Positions 16,901 to 22,175 of a DNA stretch of 22,175 bases are shown in pieces. The notes under the pieces are model-generated. The model searched no databases, had not been told where the DNA came from, and saw nothing but the letters and a program-made list of their open reading frames with translations. The stretch is from Bacteroidales bacterium UBA1077 (GTDB lineage Bacteria > Bacteroidota > Bacteroidia > Bacteroidales > UBA932): positions 1 to 22,175 of the forward strand of contig DCCQ01000116.1 in the NCBI GenBank assembly GCA_002314195.1, written 5' to 3'. The translations under genes and the position numbers were made by a program. Each line of letters opens with the position of its first letter. Positions within the stretch are counted from its first letter, which is position 1.

Positions 16901-17752
16901 AATCTTTGCGATGGTGTCATCATCCAGAATCTCACCTCTCTCCACTATAGGGATTGTCCTCTCGATAGGTATTACCTCACCGGTGTCTTCGTCCTCGAAA
17001 TCCTCTGTCCACGTCTTGAGAACCTTTGCGGCGAGTTTCCTGCCCTTGTTTTCCTCAAGATTCTGCGGAGTCACCTCGATTTCGTCAGCGAGACCGAATA
17101 TGTCTATGATGTCCTTGTCTGAGTTGAAGCCTATCGCTCGAAGAAGTGTTGTTACCGGCAGCTTCTTCTTACGGTCGATGTAGGCGTACATCACGTTGTT
17201 GATGTCAGTCGCGAATTCAATCCAGGATCCTTTGAACGGAATGATTCTGGCTGAGTATAGTTTCGTTCCGTTCGCGTGCATGCTCTGGTCGAAAAATACT
17301 CCAGGAGAGCGATGCAGCTGGGACACGATGATTCTTTCTGATCCGTTGATTATGAATGTGCCGGCCGGTGTCATGTATGGAATGTTGCCGAGATACACAT
17401 CCTGGACTCGTGTGTCGAAGTCCTCGTGTTCAGGATCGGTGCACGAAAGGCGGAGTTTAGCCTTCAGAGGAACATTGTAGGTCAGCCCTCTTTCAAGACA
17501 CTCGTCGATCGAATACTGCGGAGGATCGATGAAATAGTCGATGAATTCCAACTTGTAGTTGTTCCTCGTGTCTTCGATCGGGAATATTTCCTGGAACACC
17601 TGAAAGAGCCCCTCGTTCTTTCTGTTTTCCGGTGTTGTCTCCAACTGGAAGAAATCCTTGAATGATTTCAACTGAACTTCCAGAAGGTCAGGATATTCCA
17701 GAATCTTTGATGTAGCGAACATTATTCGCTTATTGTTAGTCTTTTTTGACAT
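13934..17752 (-). CDS. rpoB: DNA-directed RNA polymerase subunit beta
   Basis: This 1272-residue beta subunit contributes to the active site and the DNA/RNA channel. Visible landmarks are the N-terminal ATSKILEYPDLLEVQLKSF, the protrusion and lobe (GTFIINGSERIIVSQLHRSPG), and the rifampicin pocket GTSQLSQFMDQTNPLAEI followed by HKRRLSALGPGG, near residues 460-490. Others are GRLCPIESPEGPNIGLI, GYNYEDAIVLSEE, the KMAGRHGNKG loop and the C-terminal clamp EVWALEAFGAA. The residues equivalent to E. coli Asp516, His526 and Ser531 are present, so no classical rifampicin-resistance change is seen. The gene is 100 bp downstream of rplL, with an attenuator-like hairpin between, and 27 bp upstream of rpoC. 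The start MSKKTNNKRI has no Shine-Dalgarno sequence (ggcagaac precedes it). Confidence 0.98.
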   Translation of the reverse strand: MSKKTNNKRIMFATSKILEYPDLLEVQLKSFKDFFQLETTPENRKNEGLFQVFQEIFPIEDTRNNYKLEFIDYFIDPPQYSIDECLERGLTYNVPLKAKLRLSCTDPEHEDFDTRVQDVYLGNIPYMTPAGTFIINGSERIIVSQLHRSPGVFFDQSMHANGTKLYSARIIPFKGSWIEFATDINNVMYAYIDRKKKLPVTTLLRAIGFNSDKDIIDIFGLADEIEVTPQNLEENKGRKLAAKVLKTWTEDFEDEDTGEVIPIERTIPIVERGEILDDDTIAKISDTDVKSILLQKDEANSNEYAIIFNTLQKDPTNTEIEAVNYIYKQLRNSEPPDEATARDVIDKLFFSEKRYDLGNVGRFRLNKKLGLTTDPEIRVLTNTDIIEIIKYLIQLINSKATVDDIDHLSNRRVRTVGEQLANQFSVGLSRMARTIRERMNVRDSEQFNPIDLINAKTLSSVINSFFGTSQLSQFMDQTNPLAEITHKRRLSALGPGGLSRDRAGFEVRDVHYTHYGRLCPIESPEGPNIGLISSLCVYARINQLGFIETPYREVHEGKVDLTDKGWHYMTAEEEENKLVSLAKVKMQDDGTITEDRIQCRLEADFPVVSKEQVDYMDVAPNQMASVAASLIPFLEHDDAHRALMGANMMRQAVPLLRPESPIVGTGLEERVCLDSRTQYVAEREGEVTYVDAKEIRIKYDRTDDEKFVSFAPEETVYTLPIYRRTNQSTTVTLKPIVRKGDKVVGGQVLTEGYATQNGELALGRNLKVAFMPWKGYNYEDAIVLSEEMVKWDILTSVHVDEYLTEVRETKRGMEELTADIPNVSEDATKDLDKQGIIRIGAHIEPGDIMIGKITPKGESDPSPEEKLLKAIFGDKAGDVKDASLKANPSLSGTVIKTALYAKAAKEGNRRAAKTDQKARLDLIQDEFDKKAAKLYADFFKRLTVLTKGKKSAGINDLYDVEIIAKGKEITVEKLKTIDFQNINSSKWTADDYTNHLVQELINNYCLTYKVAEAECKRQMDKIKVGDELPNGVMQLAKVYIAKKRKITVGDKMAGRHGNKGIVAKIVRQEDMPFLEDGTPVDIVLNPLGVPSRMNLGQIYETVLGWAGARLGLKFSTPIFDGATIDEICDYTDKAGVPRYGKTHLRDGGTGDWFDQPATVGVIYMIKLGHMVDDKMHARSIGPYSLITQQPLGGKAQFGGQRFGEMEVWALEAFGAANALQEILTVKSDDVTGRSKTYEAIVKGDPMPNPGIPESLNVLLHELRGLGLKVTLD

Positions 17753-17790
17753 GTTCTGCCTTTAGGAAATGGAGAAAAACTTAATACGAC

Positions 17791-17824
17791 AAAAAGGTTT
17801 AGAGCCTTCCTAGGCTCTAAACCT
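17791..17824 (-). terminator. Attenuator-like hairpin between rplL and rpoB
   Basis: A perfect 12-bp stem (aggtttagagcc at 17795-17806 with ggctctaaacct at 17813-17824) with a six-base loop is followed on the minus strand by five T (17795-17791). It sits in the rplL-rpoB gap, about 40 bases before the rpoB start. In E. coli the same gap carries a partial terminator that lowers rpoBC expression relative to L7/L12. The short U-tract fits partial termination. Confidence 0.68.
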
Positions 17825-17852
17825 GATGATTTTCCCGCCAGGGGAAGCTGGG

Positions 17853-18227
17853 TTATTTAACCTCAACTTCGGCGCCTGCCTCTTCGAGGGCAGCCTTCAG
17901 TTGCTCAGCTTCTGCCTTGGAGGCCTTCTCCTTAACTGTCTTAGGAGCGCCGTCTACAAGATCCTTAGCTTCCTTCAGACCAAGTCCAAGAGCCTCCTTA
18001 ACCGCCTTGATAACCTGAAGTTTAGCTGCACCGGCTGACTTGAGGACAACGTCAAACTCAGTCTGCTCTGCCGGAGCTGCCTCAGCGGCTGCTGCAGGGC
18101 CGGCTACTGCTACCGCAGCGGCTGCAGGCTCAATACCATATTCTTCCTTAAGAACCTTTGCAAGTTCCTGAACGTCTTTTACAGAAAGGTTAACCAACTC
18201 TTCTGCAAGTGCTTTTACATCTGCCAT
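17853..18227 (-). CDS. rplL: 50S ribosomal protein bL12 (L7/L12)
   Basis: This 124-residue acidic stalk protein recruits translation GTPases to the ribosome. The N-terminal dimerisation helices (ALAEELVNLSVKDVQELAKVL) lead to an Ala/Pro-rich hinge (about residues 35-55). The C-terminal factor-binding domain holds FDVVLKSAGAAKLQVIKAVK, then LGLGLKEAKDLVDGAP and a closing helix ending AEVEVK. Length is standard. It follows rplJ by 27 bp, and the upstream sequence is purely A/T-rich (attatcaatt), with no Shine-Dalgarno motif. The rplL-rpoB gap that follows carries a hairpin that may let rplL be transcribed more than rpoB, fitting its multi-copy stoichiometry on the ribosome. Confidence 0.97.
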   Translation of the reverse strand: MADVKALAEELVNLSVKDVQELAKVLKEEYGIEPAAAAVAVAGPAAAAEAAPAEQTEFDVVLKSAGAAKLQVIKAVKEALGLGLKEAKDLVDGAPKTVKEKASKAEAEQLKAALEEAGAEVEVK

Positions 18228-18254
18228 AATTGATAATTATTAAATTGTTTGTTA

Positions 18255-18785
18255 TTATTTCTCTTCTTTTTCCGAAAGTGTCTTGACGAGACCCGCGATT
18301 GTGCTGCCTCCGCCATTCTGAAGAGCGGAGATGACATTGCGCATTGGAGCCTGGAGGAGGGAGATGATGTCTCCGATGAGTTCTTCCTTGGACTTGATAG
18401 CGCAGAGTTCGTCGAGCTTTTCGGCTCCTACAAACGCACATTCCTGTACATAAGCGCCTTTTAGTTCCGGTTTGCCCATCTCCTTCTGAAGTTTTTTGAT
18501 CAACTTCGCGGGGCCGTTAGGTGTTTCGGTGTACATGATTGCCGTGTTGCCCTTGAGAACCGGGAGAAGAAGATTCATCTCCTCATTGTTCAACGCCTTC
18601 AGAACGTGTGCGAACAAGGTGTTCTTGACAACAGTCAATTTAATGCCCTGATCGAAGCATGCGCGGCGGAGTTTCACGGTGTTTTCAGCATTCAGGCCCT
18701 CGATGTCTGCGATATAGAAATTCGGGTACTGCTCCAGTTGGGCTGAGATGCTTTCAATAATCTGATCTTTCAATTCCTTCTTCAT
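18255..18785 (-). CDS. rplJ: 50S ribosomal protein uL10
   Basis: This 176-residue protein anchors bL12 dimers at the ribosomal stalk base. Family features are an N-terminal rRNA-binding domain (QIIESISAQLEQYPNFYIADIEGL, then LRRACFDQGIKLTVVKNTLF) and TAIMYTETPNGPAKLIKKLQKE. A long C-terminal helix (NVISALQNGGGSTIAGLVKTLSEK) is where the bL12 dimers bind. It lies 14 bp after rplA and 27 bp before rplL. In E. coli, L10 with L12 represses translation of its own leader. Here the short 14-bp gap leaves little room for such a leader, so autoregulation would have to use sequence inside rplA. The gene is preceded by an A-rich stretch (aaaaaaagatttcatt). Confidence 0.97.
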   Translation of the reverse strand: MKKELKDQIIESISAQLEQYPNFYIADIEGLNAENTVKLRRACFDQGIKLTVVKNTLFAHVLKALNNEEMNLLLPVLKGNTAIMYTETPNGPAKLIKKLQKEMGKPELKGAYVQECAFVGAEKLDELCAIKSKEELIGDIISLLQAPMRNVISALQNGGGSTIAGLVKTLSEKEEK

Positions 18786-18799
18786 AATGAAATCTTTTT

Positions 18800-19507
18800 T
18801 TACTCAGCGCTGCCGCTAGTGAATGCTTTTATATCTATTTTGATACCAGGACTCATAGTGGTGCAGATTGCCGCACTCTTGAGATATGTGCCTTTGAGAG
18901 CCTGAGGCTTGAGTTTCAGCACTTCGTTCAGGAGAGCGGTGGCGTTCTCGCAGATTTGTGCCGGTGTGAACGAAGCCTTGCCGATGGCCGCGTGTATGAT
19001 ACCGGTCTTGTCAACCTTGAAATCTATCTTACCGCCCTTAACGTCCTTGACCGCGTTGCCGACTTCCATCGTAACGGTGCCTGTCTTAGGGTTTGGCATA
19101 AGTCCTCTTGGACCGAGAATACGTCCGAGAACACCGACCTTAGCCATGACTGACGGGGTGCAGATGATGACATCAACATCCGTCCATCCGCCTTTGATCT
19201 TCTCGACATATTCGTCAAGACCTACGTAGTCGGCTCCGGCTTCCTTTGCCTCGTTCTCCTTGTCCGGAGTACAAAGGACAAGAACTCTGACAACCTTACC
19301 TGTACCGTGTGGAAGGCTGACCACGCCGCGAATCATCTGATTGGCCTTGCGTGGGTCAACTCCAAGATTGGCTGACAACTCAACTGACGCGTCAAACTTC
19401 GTGAATGTAATGTCCTTCAACATTTCACAAGCCTGGGCAAGAGTGTACTGCTTGGAAGCGTCGTATTTTGCTGCGACTGCTTTCTGATTTTTTGTAATTC
19501 TACTCAT
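18800..19507 (-). CDS. rplA: 50S ribosomal protein uL1
   Basis: This 235-residue protein forms the mobile L1 stalk that helps release deacylated tRNA from the E site. Typical segments are KFDASVELSANLGVDPRKANQ, the VSLPHGTGKVVRVLV motif and GADYVGLDEYVEKIKGGWTDVDV. The diagnostic GRILGPRGLMPNPKTGTV follows, then GIIHAAIGKASFTPAQICENA and the C-terminal KGTYLKSAAICTTMSPGIKI. Length is in the usual range. It lies 14 bp after rplK and 14 bp before rplJ, inside the ribosomal-protein operon. L1 autoregulates its own operon in E. coli by binding mRNA; I did not find an obvious L1-binding mimic in the very short gaps here. Confidence 0.97.
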   Translation of the reverse strand: MSRITKNQKAVAAKYDASKQYTLAQACEMLKDITFTKFDASVELSANLGVDPRKANQMIRGVVSLPHGTGKVVRVLVLCTPDKENEAKEAGADYVGLDEYVEKIKGGWTDVDVIICTPSVMAKVGVLGRILGPRGLMPNPKTGTVTMEVGNAVKDVKGGKIDFKVDKTGIIHAAIGKASFTPAQICENATALLNEVLKLKPQALKGTYLKSAAICTTMSPGIKIDIKAFTSGSAE

Positions 19508-19521
19508 TTTGCATGTGAAAA

Positions 19522-19965
19522 TTAAAGGTTCTCAGGAAATTTTCCAGTGACTCTGATACCCATGCTTCTCGCAGTTCCCGCCACCATCTTCATGGCTGCG
19601 GCAAGTGTGAAAGCGTTGAGATCCGGCATCTTGCCTTCAGCGATCGCCTTTACCTGATCCCAGGTGATTGTCGCTACTTTCCTTCTGTTAGGCTCTCCCG
19701 AACCTTTCTGAAGTTTTGCAGCCTCTTTGAGTGAGATGGCTACTGGCGGTTGTTTTACCTCGAACGTGAAGGACTTGTCTGAATAGACTGTGATCACTAC
19801 AGGCACGATCTTGCCGGCGTTTTGTTGTGTCGCCGCATTGAACTGCTTGCAGAAGTCCATGATGTTCAAGCCTTTGGAACCGAGTGCCGGTCCTACCGGA
19901 GGCGCTGGATTGGCAGCTCCTGCTTTGATTTGGAGCTTGATGAATCCGGTAACTTCTTTTGCCAT
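19522..19965 (-). CDS. rplK: 50S ribosomal protein uL11
   Basis: This 147-residue protein binds the GTPase-associated region of 23S rRNA. The N-terminal domain shows the signature IKLQIKAGAANPAPPVGPAL, then GSKGLNIMDFCKQFNA, including the proline-rich segment that contacts thiostrepton-type antibiotics in homologues. The C-terminal rRNA-binding domain carries KSFTFEVKQPPVAISLKEAA, then LQKGSGEPNRRKVATI and the closing GTARSMGIRVTG. The length is a few residues above the E. coli protein and normal for the phylum. It lies 9 bp after nusG and 14 bp before rplA. Confidence 0.97.
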   Translation of the reverse strand: MAKEVTGFIKLQIKAGAANPAPPVGPALGSKGLNIMDFCKQFNAATQQNAGKIVPVVITVYSDKSFTFEVKQPPVAISLKEAAKLQKGSGEPNRRKVATITWDQVKAIAEGKMPDLNAFTLAAAMKMVAGTARSMGIRVTGKFPENL

Positions 19966-19974
19966 AATTGTTTG

Positions 19975-20538
19975 TTATTCTTTTGTTACTTGAGTAAAGC
20001 TGAGTTCAAGCAGAGTTTTTCTGCCGAATATCACAACTATCACCTTTAGTTTGCTTCTGTCTTCCTCGATAGCATCCACAGTACCGCTGAATCCGCTGAA
20101 CGGCCCGTCCGTAATCTTTACAGACTCACCGACCTCGAAATTCACTTCGGTTTCGACCGGATTGTCCACATTCTGGTCTTGATTACCAAGTATCAGCTGT
20201 GCCTCCTCATCCCTGATCGGCACTGGTACCCTTTCGGTCATTGCTCCGGATGTTCTTTTCTCAGTCAGGAAACCGGACATTCCAGGAATGTCGTTGCGGA
20301 TAATATACTCCAATTCGGGGCAAAGTTGAGCCTGAATCAAGACATAACCAGGGTAAAGCAGCCTTTCGACCACTTTCCTCTTGCCATTCTTGGTTACAAT
20401 CTCACGCTTTACCGGAACAAGTACCTGTGCAACCTGATCCTGCAGGCCGAATCTTTCTATCTCTTTTTCCAGATAGTCTTTGGCCTTCTTTTCCTTGCTT
20501 CCCGCTGTCCGAAGGACATACCATTTCATGTCACCCAT
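19975..20538 (-). CDS. nusG: Transcription termination/antitermination factor NusG
   Basis: This 187-residue factor binds the RNA polymerase clamp and couples transcription to translation or Rho. The NGN domain runs from MKWYVLRTAGSKEKKAKDYL through VPVKREIV, then RKVVERLLYPGYVLIQ and IRNDIPGMSGFL. A linker of about 25 residues leads to the C-terminal KOW domain (VGESVKITDGPFSGFSGTVDAI, about residues 134-155, then LKVIVVIFGRKTLLELSFTQV). The start may be the Met at 20538 or the Met three codons later (20529). It sits 15 bp after secE and 9 bp before rplK, the standard arrangement. Confidence 0.97.
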   Translation of the reverse strand: MGDMKWYVLRTAGSKEKKAKDYLEKEIERFGLQDQVAQVLVPVKREIVTKNGKRKVVERLLYPGYVLIQAQLCPELEYIIRNDIPGMSGFLTEKRTSGAMTERVPVPIRDEEAQLILGNQDQNVDNPVETEVNFEVGESVKITDGPFSGFSGTVDAIEEDRSKLKVIVVIFGRKTLLELSFTQVTKE

Positions 20539-20553
20539 GGTAATCGAAAATAA

Positions 20554-20742
20554 TTACAATGTGTAAATCGCTGTCATCAGATGCTCGAAAGCGAAGTCAA
20601 TCACGAAGAGTACCAACGCAAGAATCACTGTAGCGACCATAACCAGAAGGGCTGAGCTCTGAAGCTTTTCCCAGGTTGGCCAAGTGACCTTCTTGGTGAG
20701 TTCCACGTATGACTCTTTGCAATAGTTAATGAACTTTCTCAT
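20554..20742 (-). CDS. secE: Preprotein translocase subunit SecE
   Basis: This 62-residue inner-membrane subunit clamps SecY in the SecYEG channel. I start it at the ATG at 20742. The in-frame reading that extends to 20850 would run into the tRNA-Trp gene and has no SecE similarity. The cytosolic amphipathic helix shows the conserved KESYVELTKKVTWPTWEKLQ, and a single transmembrane segment follows (ALLVMVATVILALVLFVIDF). This is the short, one-membrane-span form common outside Gammaproteobacteria. It lies downstream of tRNA-Trp and 15 bp upstream of nusG. Confidence 0.95.
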   Translation of the reverse strand: MRKFINYCKESYVELTKKVTWPTWEKLQSSALLVMVATVILALVLFVIDFAFEHLMTAIYTL

Positions 20743-20825
20743 CTTTGCATTTAATGGACCTCGTAATTTGGAAGCGTCTACGATGTCTGTTAAACAATTA
20801 CCAAATCGTAACCTTTGATATTTTG

Positions 20826-20896
20826 CAGGGGAAGCAGGATTCGAACCCACATCGACGGTTTTGGAGACCGCTGAACTACCCTTGTTCTATTCCCCT
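20826..20896 (-). tRNA. tRNA-Trp (anticodon CCA)
   Basis: On the minus strand, AGGGGAA and TTCCCCT form a seven-base-pair acceptor stem. The D arm is GAAC/GTTC. The anticodon arm GCGGT-CTCCAAA-ACCGT (one G-U pair) shows anticodon CCA for tryptophan. The T arm contains GGGTTCGAATCC. The discriminator base is G, and the 3' CCA is not encoded (CAAAA follows). The gene lies between tuf and secE, as in other Bacteroidota, and is presumably cut from the operon transcript. Confidence 0.96.
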
Positions 20897-20900
20897 ATTT

Positions 20901-20930
20901 CAGGACGGAAATCCGTGGACATCCGTCCTG
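20901..20930 (-). other. Stem-loop between tuf and tRNA-Trp
   Basis: Nine-base arms caggacgga (20901-20909) and tccgtcctg (20922-20930) pair perfectly around a 12-base loop, ending four bases before the 5' end of the tRNA. No U-tract follows, so it looks like an RNA-processing or mRNA 3'-end-protecting hairpin rather than a terminator. The loop contains a further gtcc that could pair with ggac in an alternative fold. Confidence 0.6.
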
Positions 20931-20942
20931 TATGTTGAAGAA

Positions 20943-22136
20943 TTACTCTTCGATCTTGATTACCTGGCCGGCACCAACGGTACGTCCACCTTCGCGGATA
21001 GCGAACTGAAGGCCTTCGTTGAGGGCTACAGGAGTGATGAGCTGAACGTCAATCTCAACGTTATCGCCTGGCATAACCATCTCGACTCCCTCTGGAAGGG
21101 TGATCTCACCGGTAACATCAAGGGTACGGATGAAGAACTGAGGACGATAGTGGTTGTGGAATGGAGTGTGACGTCCACCCTCTTCCTTCTTGAGGACGTA
21201 GATCTGAGCCTTGAAGTGCTTGTGAGGAGTGATTGAGCCTGGCTTGGCGACAACCTCACCTCTCTTGACTTCCTTCTTGTCGATACCACGGAGGAGAAGA
21301 CCTACATTGTCTCCGGCCTCACCCTGATCGAGGAGTTTACGGAACATCTCGACACCAGTAACCACTGTGCTTCTTGGAGCGTCACCGAAACCAACTAGCT
21401 CAACAGGATCGTTGACGTGGATTGTACCGGTCTCGATACGACCTGTAACAACGGTACCACGACCGGTGATGGAGAAGATGTCCTCGATAGGCATAAGGAA
21501 TGGCTTCTCGTTCTGACGAACAGGCTGCGGGATATACTCGTCAACAGCGTTCATGAGATCCATAACCTTGTCTTCCCAAACTTTCTCTCCGTTGAGGGCG
21601 CCAAGAGCGGAACCACGGATGATAGGGCAGTTCTCATCGAACTTGTAGAATCCGAGAAGGTCACGGATTTCCATCTCAACGAGGTCAAGCATCTCAGCAT
21701 CGTCAACAAGGTCAACCTTGTTCATGAAGACGAGGATCTTAGGTACGTTCACCTGACGGGCGAGAAGGATGTGCTCGCGGGTCTGAGGCATAGGACCGTC
21801 AGTGGCGGCTACAACGAGGATCGCACCATCCATCTGAGCGGCACCGGTAACCATGTTCTTAACGTAGTCAGCGTGGCCTGGGCAGTCTACGTGAGCATAG
21901 TGGCGCTTCTCTGTCTCGTACTCTACGTGAGCGGAGTTGATGGTGATACCACGCTCCTTCTCTTCAGGAGCATTGTCGATCTGATCGAAAGACTTTACCT
22001 TGTCGGCGTTACCGGAGACTCTCTCGGCGAGAACCTTGGTGATTGCGGCAGTCAAAGTCGTCTTACCGTGGTCAACATGGCCGATAGTACCGATGTTAAC
22101 GTGCGGCTTCGTTCTTTGGAAAGTTTCTTTTGCCAT
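20943..22136 (-). CDS. tuf: Translation elongation factor Tu
   Basis: This 397-residue GTPase delivers aminoacyl-tRNA to the ribosome. The GTP-binding motifs are all present: GHVDHGKT (residues 19-26), the switch I region ERGITINSAHVEY, DCPGHAD (about 81-87), NKVD (about 136-139) and GSALGAL (about 174-180). Domain 2 (PFLMPIEDIFSITGRGTVVTG) and domain 3 (GGRHTPFHNHYRPQF, then LNEGLQFAIREGGRTVGAG) follow at normal length. The start is preceded by A/T-rich sequence (aaatcataata) with no Shine-Dalgarno motif. It is the first gene of the cluster in this window; the 39 bp upstream contain no other gene that I can support. Confidence 0.98.
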   Translation of the reverse strand: MAKETFQRTKPHVNIGTIGHVDHGKTTLTAAITKVLAERVSGNADKVKSFDQIDNAPEEKERGITINSAHVEYETEKRHYAHVDCPGHADYVKNMVTGAAQMDGAILVVAATDGPMPQTREHILLARQVNVPKILVFMNKVDLVDDAEMLDLVEMEIRDLLGFYKFDENCPIIRGSALGALNGEKVWEDKVMDLMNAVDEYIPQPVRQNEKPFLMPIEDIFSITGRGTVVTGRIETGTIHVNDPVELVGFGDAPRSTVVTGVEMFRKLLDQGEAGDNVGLLLRGIDKKEVKRGEVVAKPGSITPHKHFKAQIYVLKKEEGGRHTPFHNHYRPQFFIRTLDVTGEITLPEGVEMVMPGDNVEIDVQLITPVALNEGLQFAIREGGRTVGAGQVIKIEE

Positions 22137-22175
22137 AATATTATGATTTAAATGAGTAAACTAAATAATGCAGTT

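Noticed and set aside
20743..20850. 36-codon N-terminal extension of SecE
   Set aside because: It would overlap the tRNA-Trp gene. SecE of this type is about 60 residues and starts at MRKFINYCKE.
21417..22151. 244-codon open frame antisense to tuf
   Set aside because: It is a shadow caused by the strong codon bias of tuf. No domain, no independent start signals.

Overview
The window reads as a chromosomal segment from a member of the Bacteroidota, most likely order Bacteroidales. It has a SusC/SusD pair, a BACON-domain lipoprotein, start codons preceded by A-rich sequence without a Shine-Dalgarno motif, promoter boxes resembling TAnnTTTG, and the gene order tuf, tRNA-Trp, secE, nusG, rplK, rplA, rplJ, rplL, rpoB, rpoC. 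I cannot resolve the family or genus from this sequence.

Right-hand part (about 9.6-22.1 kb, all minus strand): the conserved translation/transcription cluster. It runs from tuf through a tRNA-Trp gene, secE, nusG, four ribosomal protein genes, rpoB and rpoC, and ends at an intrinsic terminator just after rpoC. Two hairpins lie inside it. One separates tuf from tRNA-Trp. The other, with a short U-tract, lies between rplL and rpoB and looks like a partial terminator.

Left-hand part (about 0.1-9.4 kb): an accessory nutrient-uptake locus. A minus-strand operon encodes a SusC-type TonB-dependent transporter, its SusD-type surface lipoprotein, a BACON plus FISUMP-like lipoprotein, a nucleoside-hydrolase-family lipoprotein and a beta-propeller glycoside-hydrolase-like lipoprotein. 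A LacI-family regulator is transcribed divergently. Between them lie a perfect 16-bp LacI-type palindrome and an extra half-site that overlaps the predicted -7 box of the operon. The layout recalls the ribose/nucleoside-utilisation (rus) locus of Bacteroides thetaiotaomicron, but with a LacI regulator and no ribokinase in view. The nucleoside substrate is an inference.

The 273-bp gap between the convergent lacI and rpoC genes is dense in structure: two related hairpins with covarying stems, a 22-bp perfect inverted repeat that may terminate lacI, three copies of GGTCACTT at about 15-bp spacing, and the rpoC terminator. The loop of the large inverted repeat, with its flanks, recurs as an exact 18-nt match at the far left edge of the window, so the accessory locus is bracketed by two copies.

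The most striking observation is a run of ten G residues inside susC, just before the signal-peptide core. A second ATG lies immediately upstream of the run in another frame. Tract lengths of 10, 11 and 9 would give, respectively, translation from the first start, translation from the second start, and no in-frame start upstream of the tract: a possible slipped-strand switch of the transporter.
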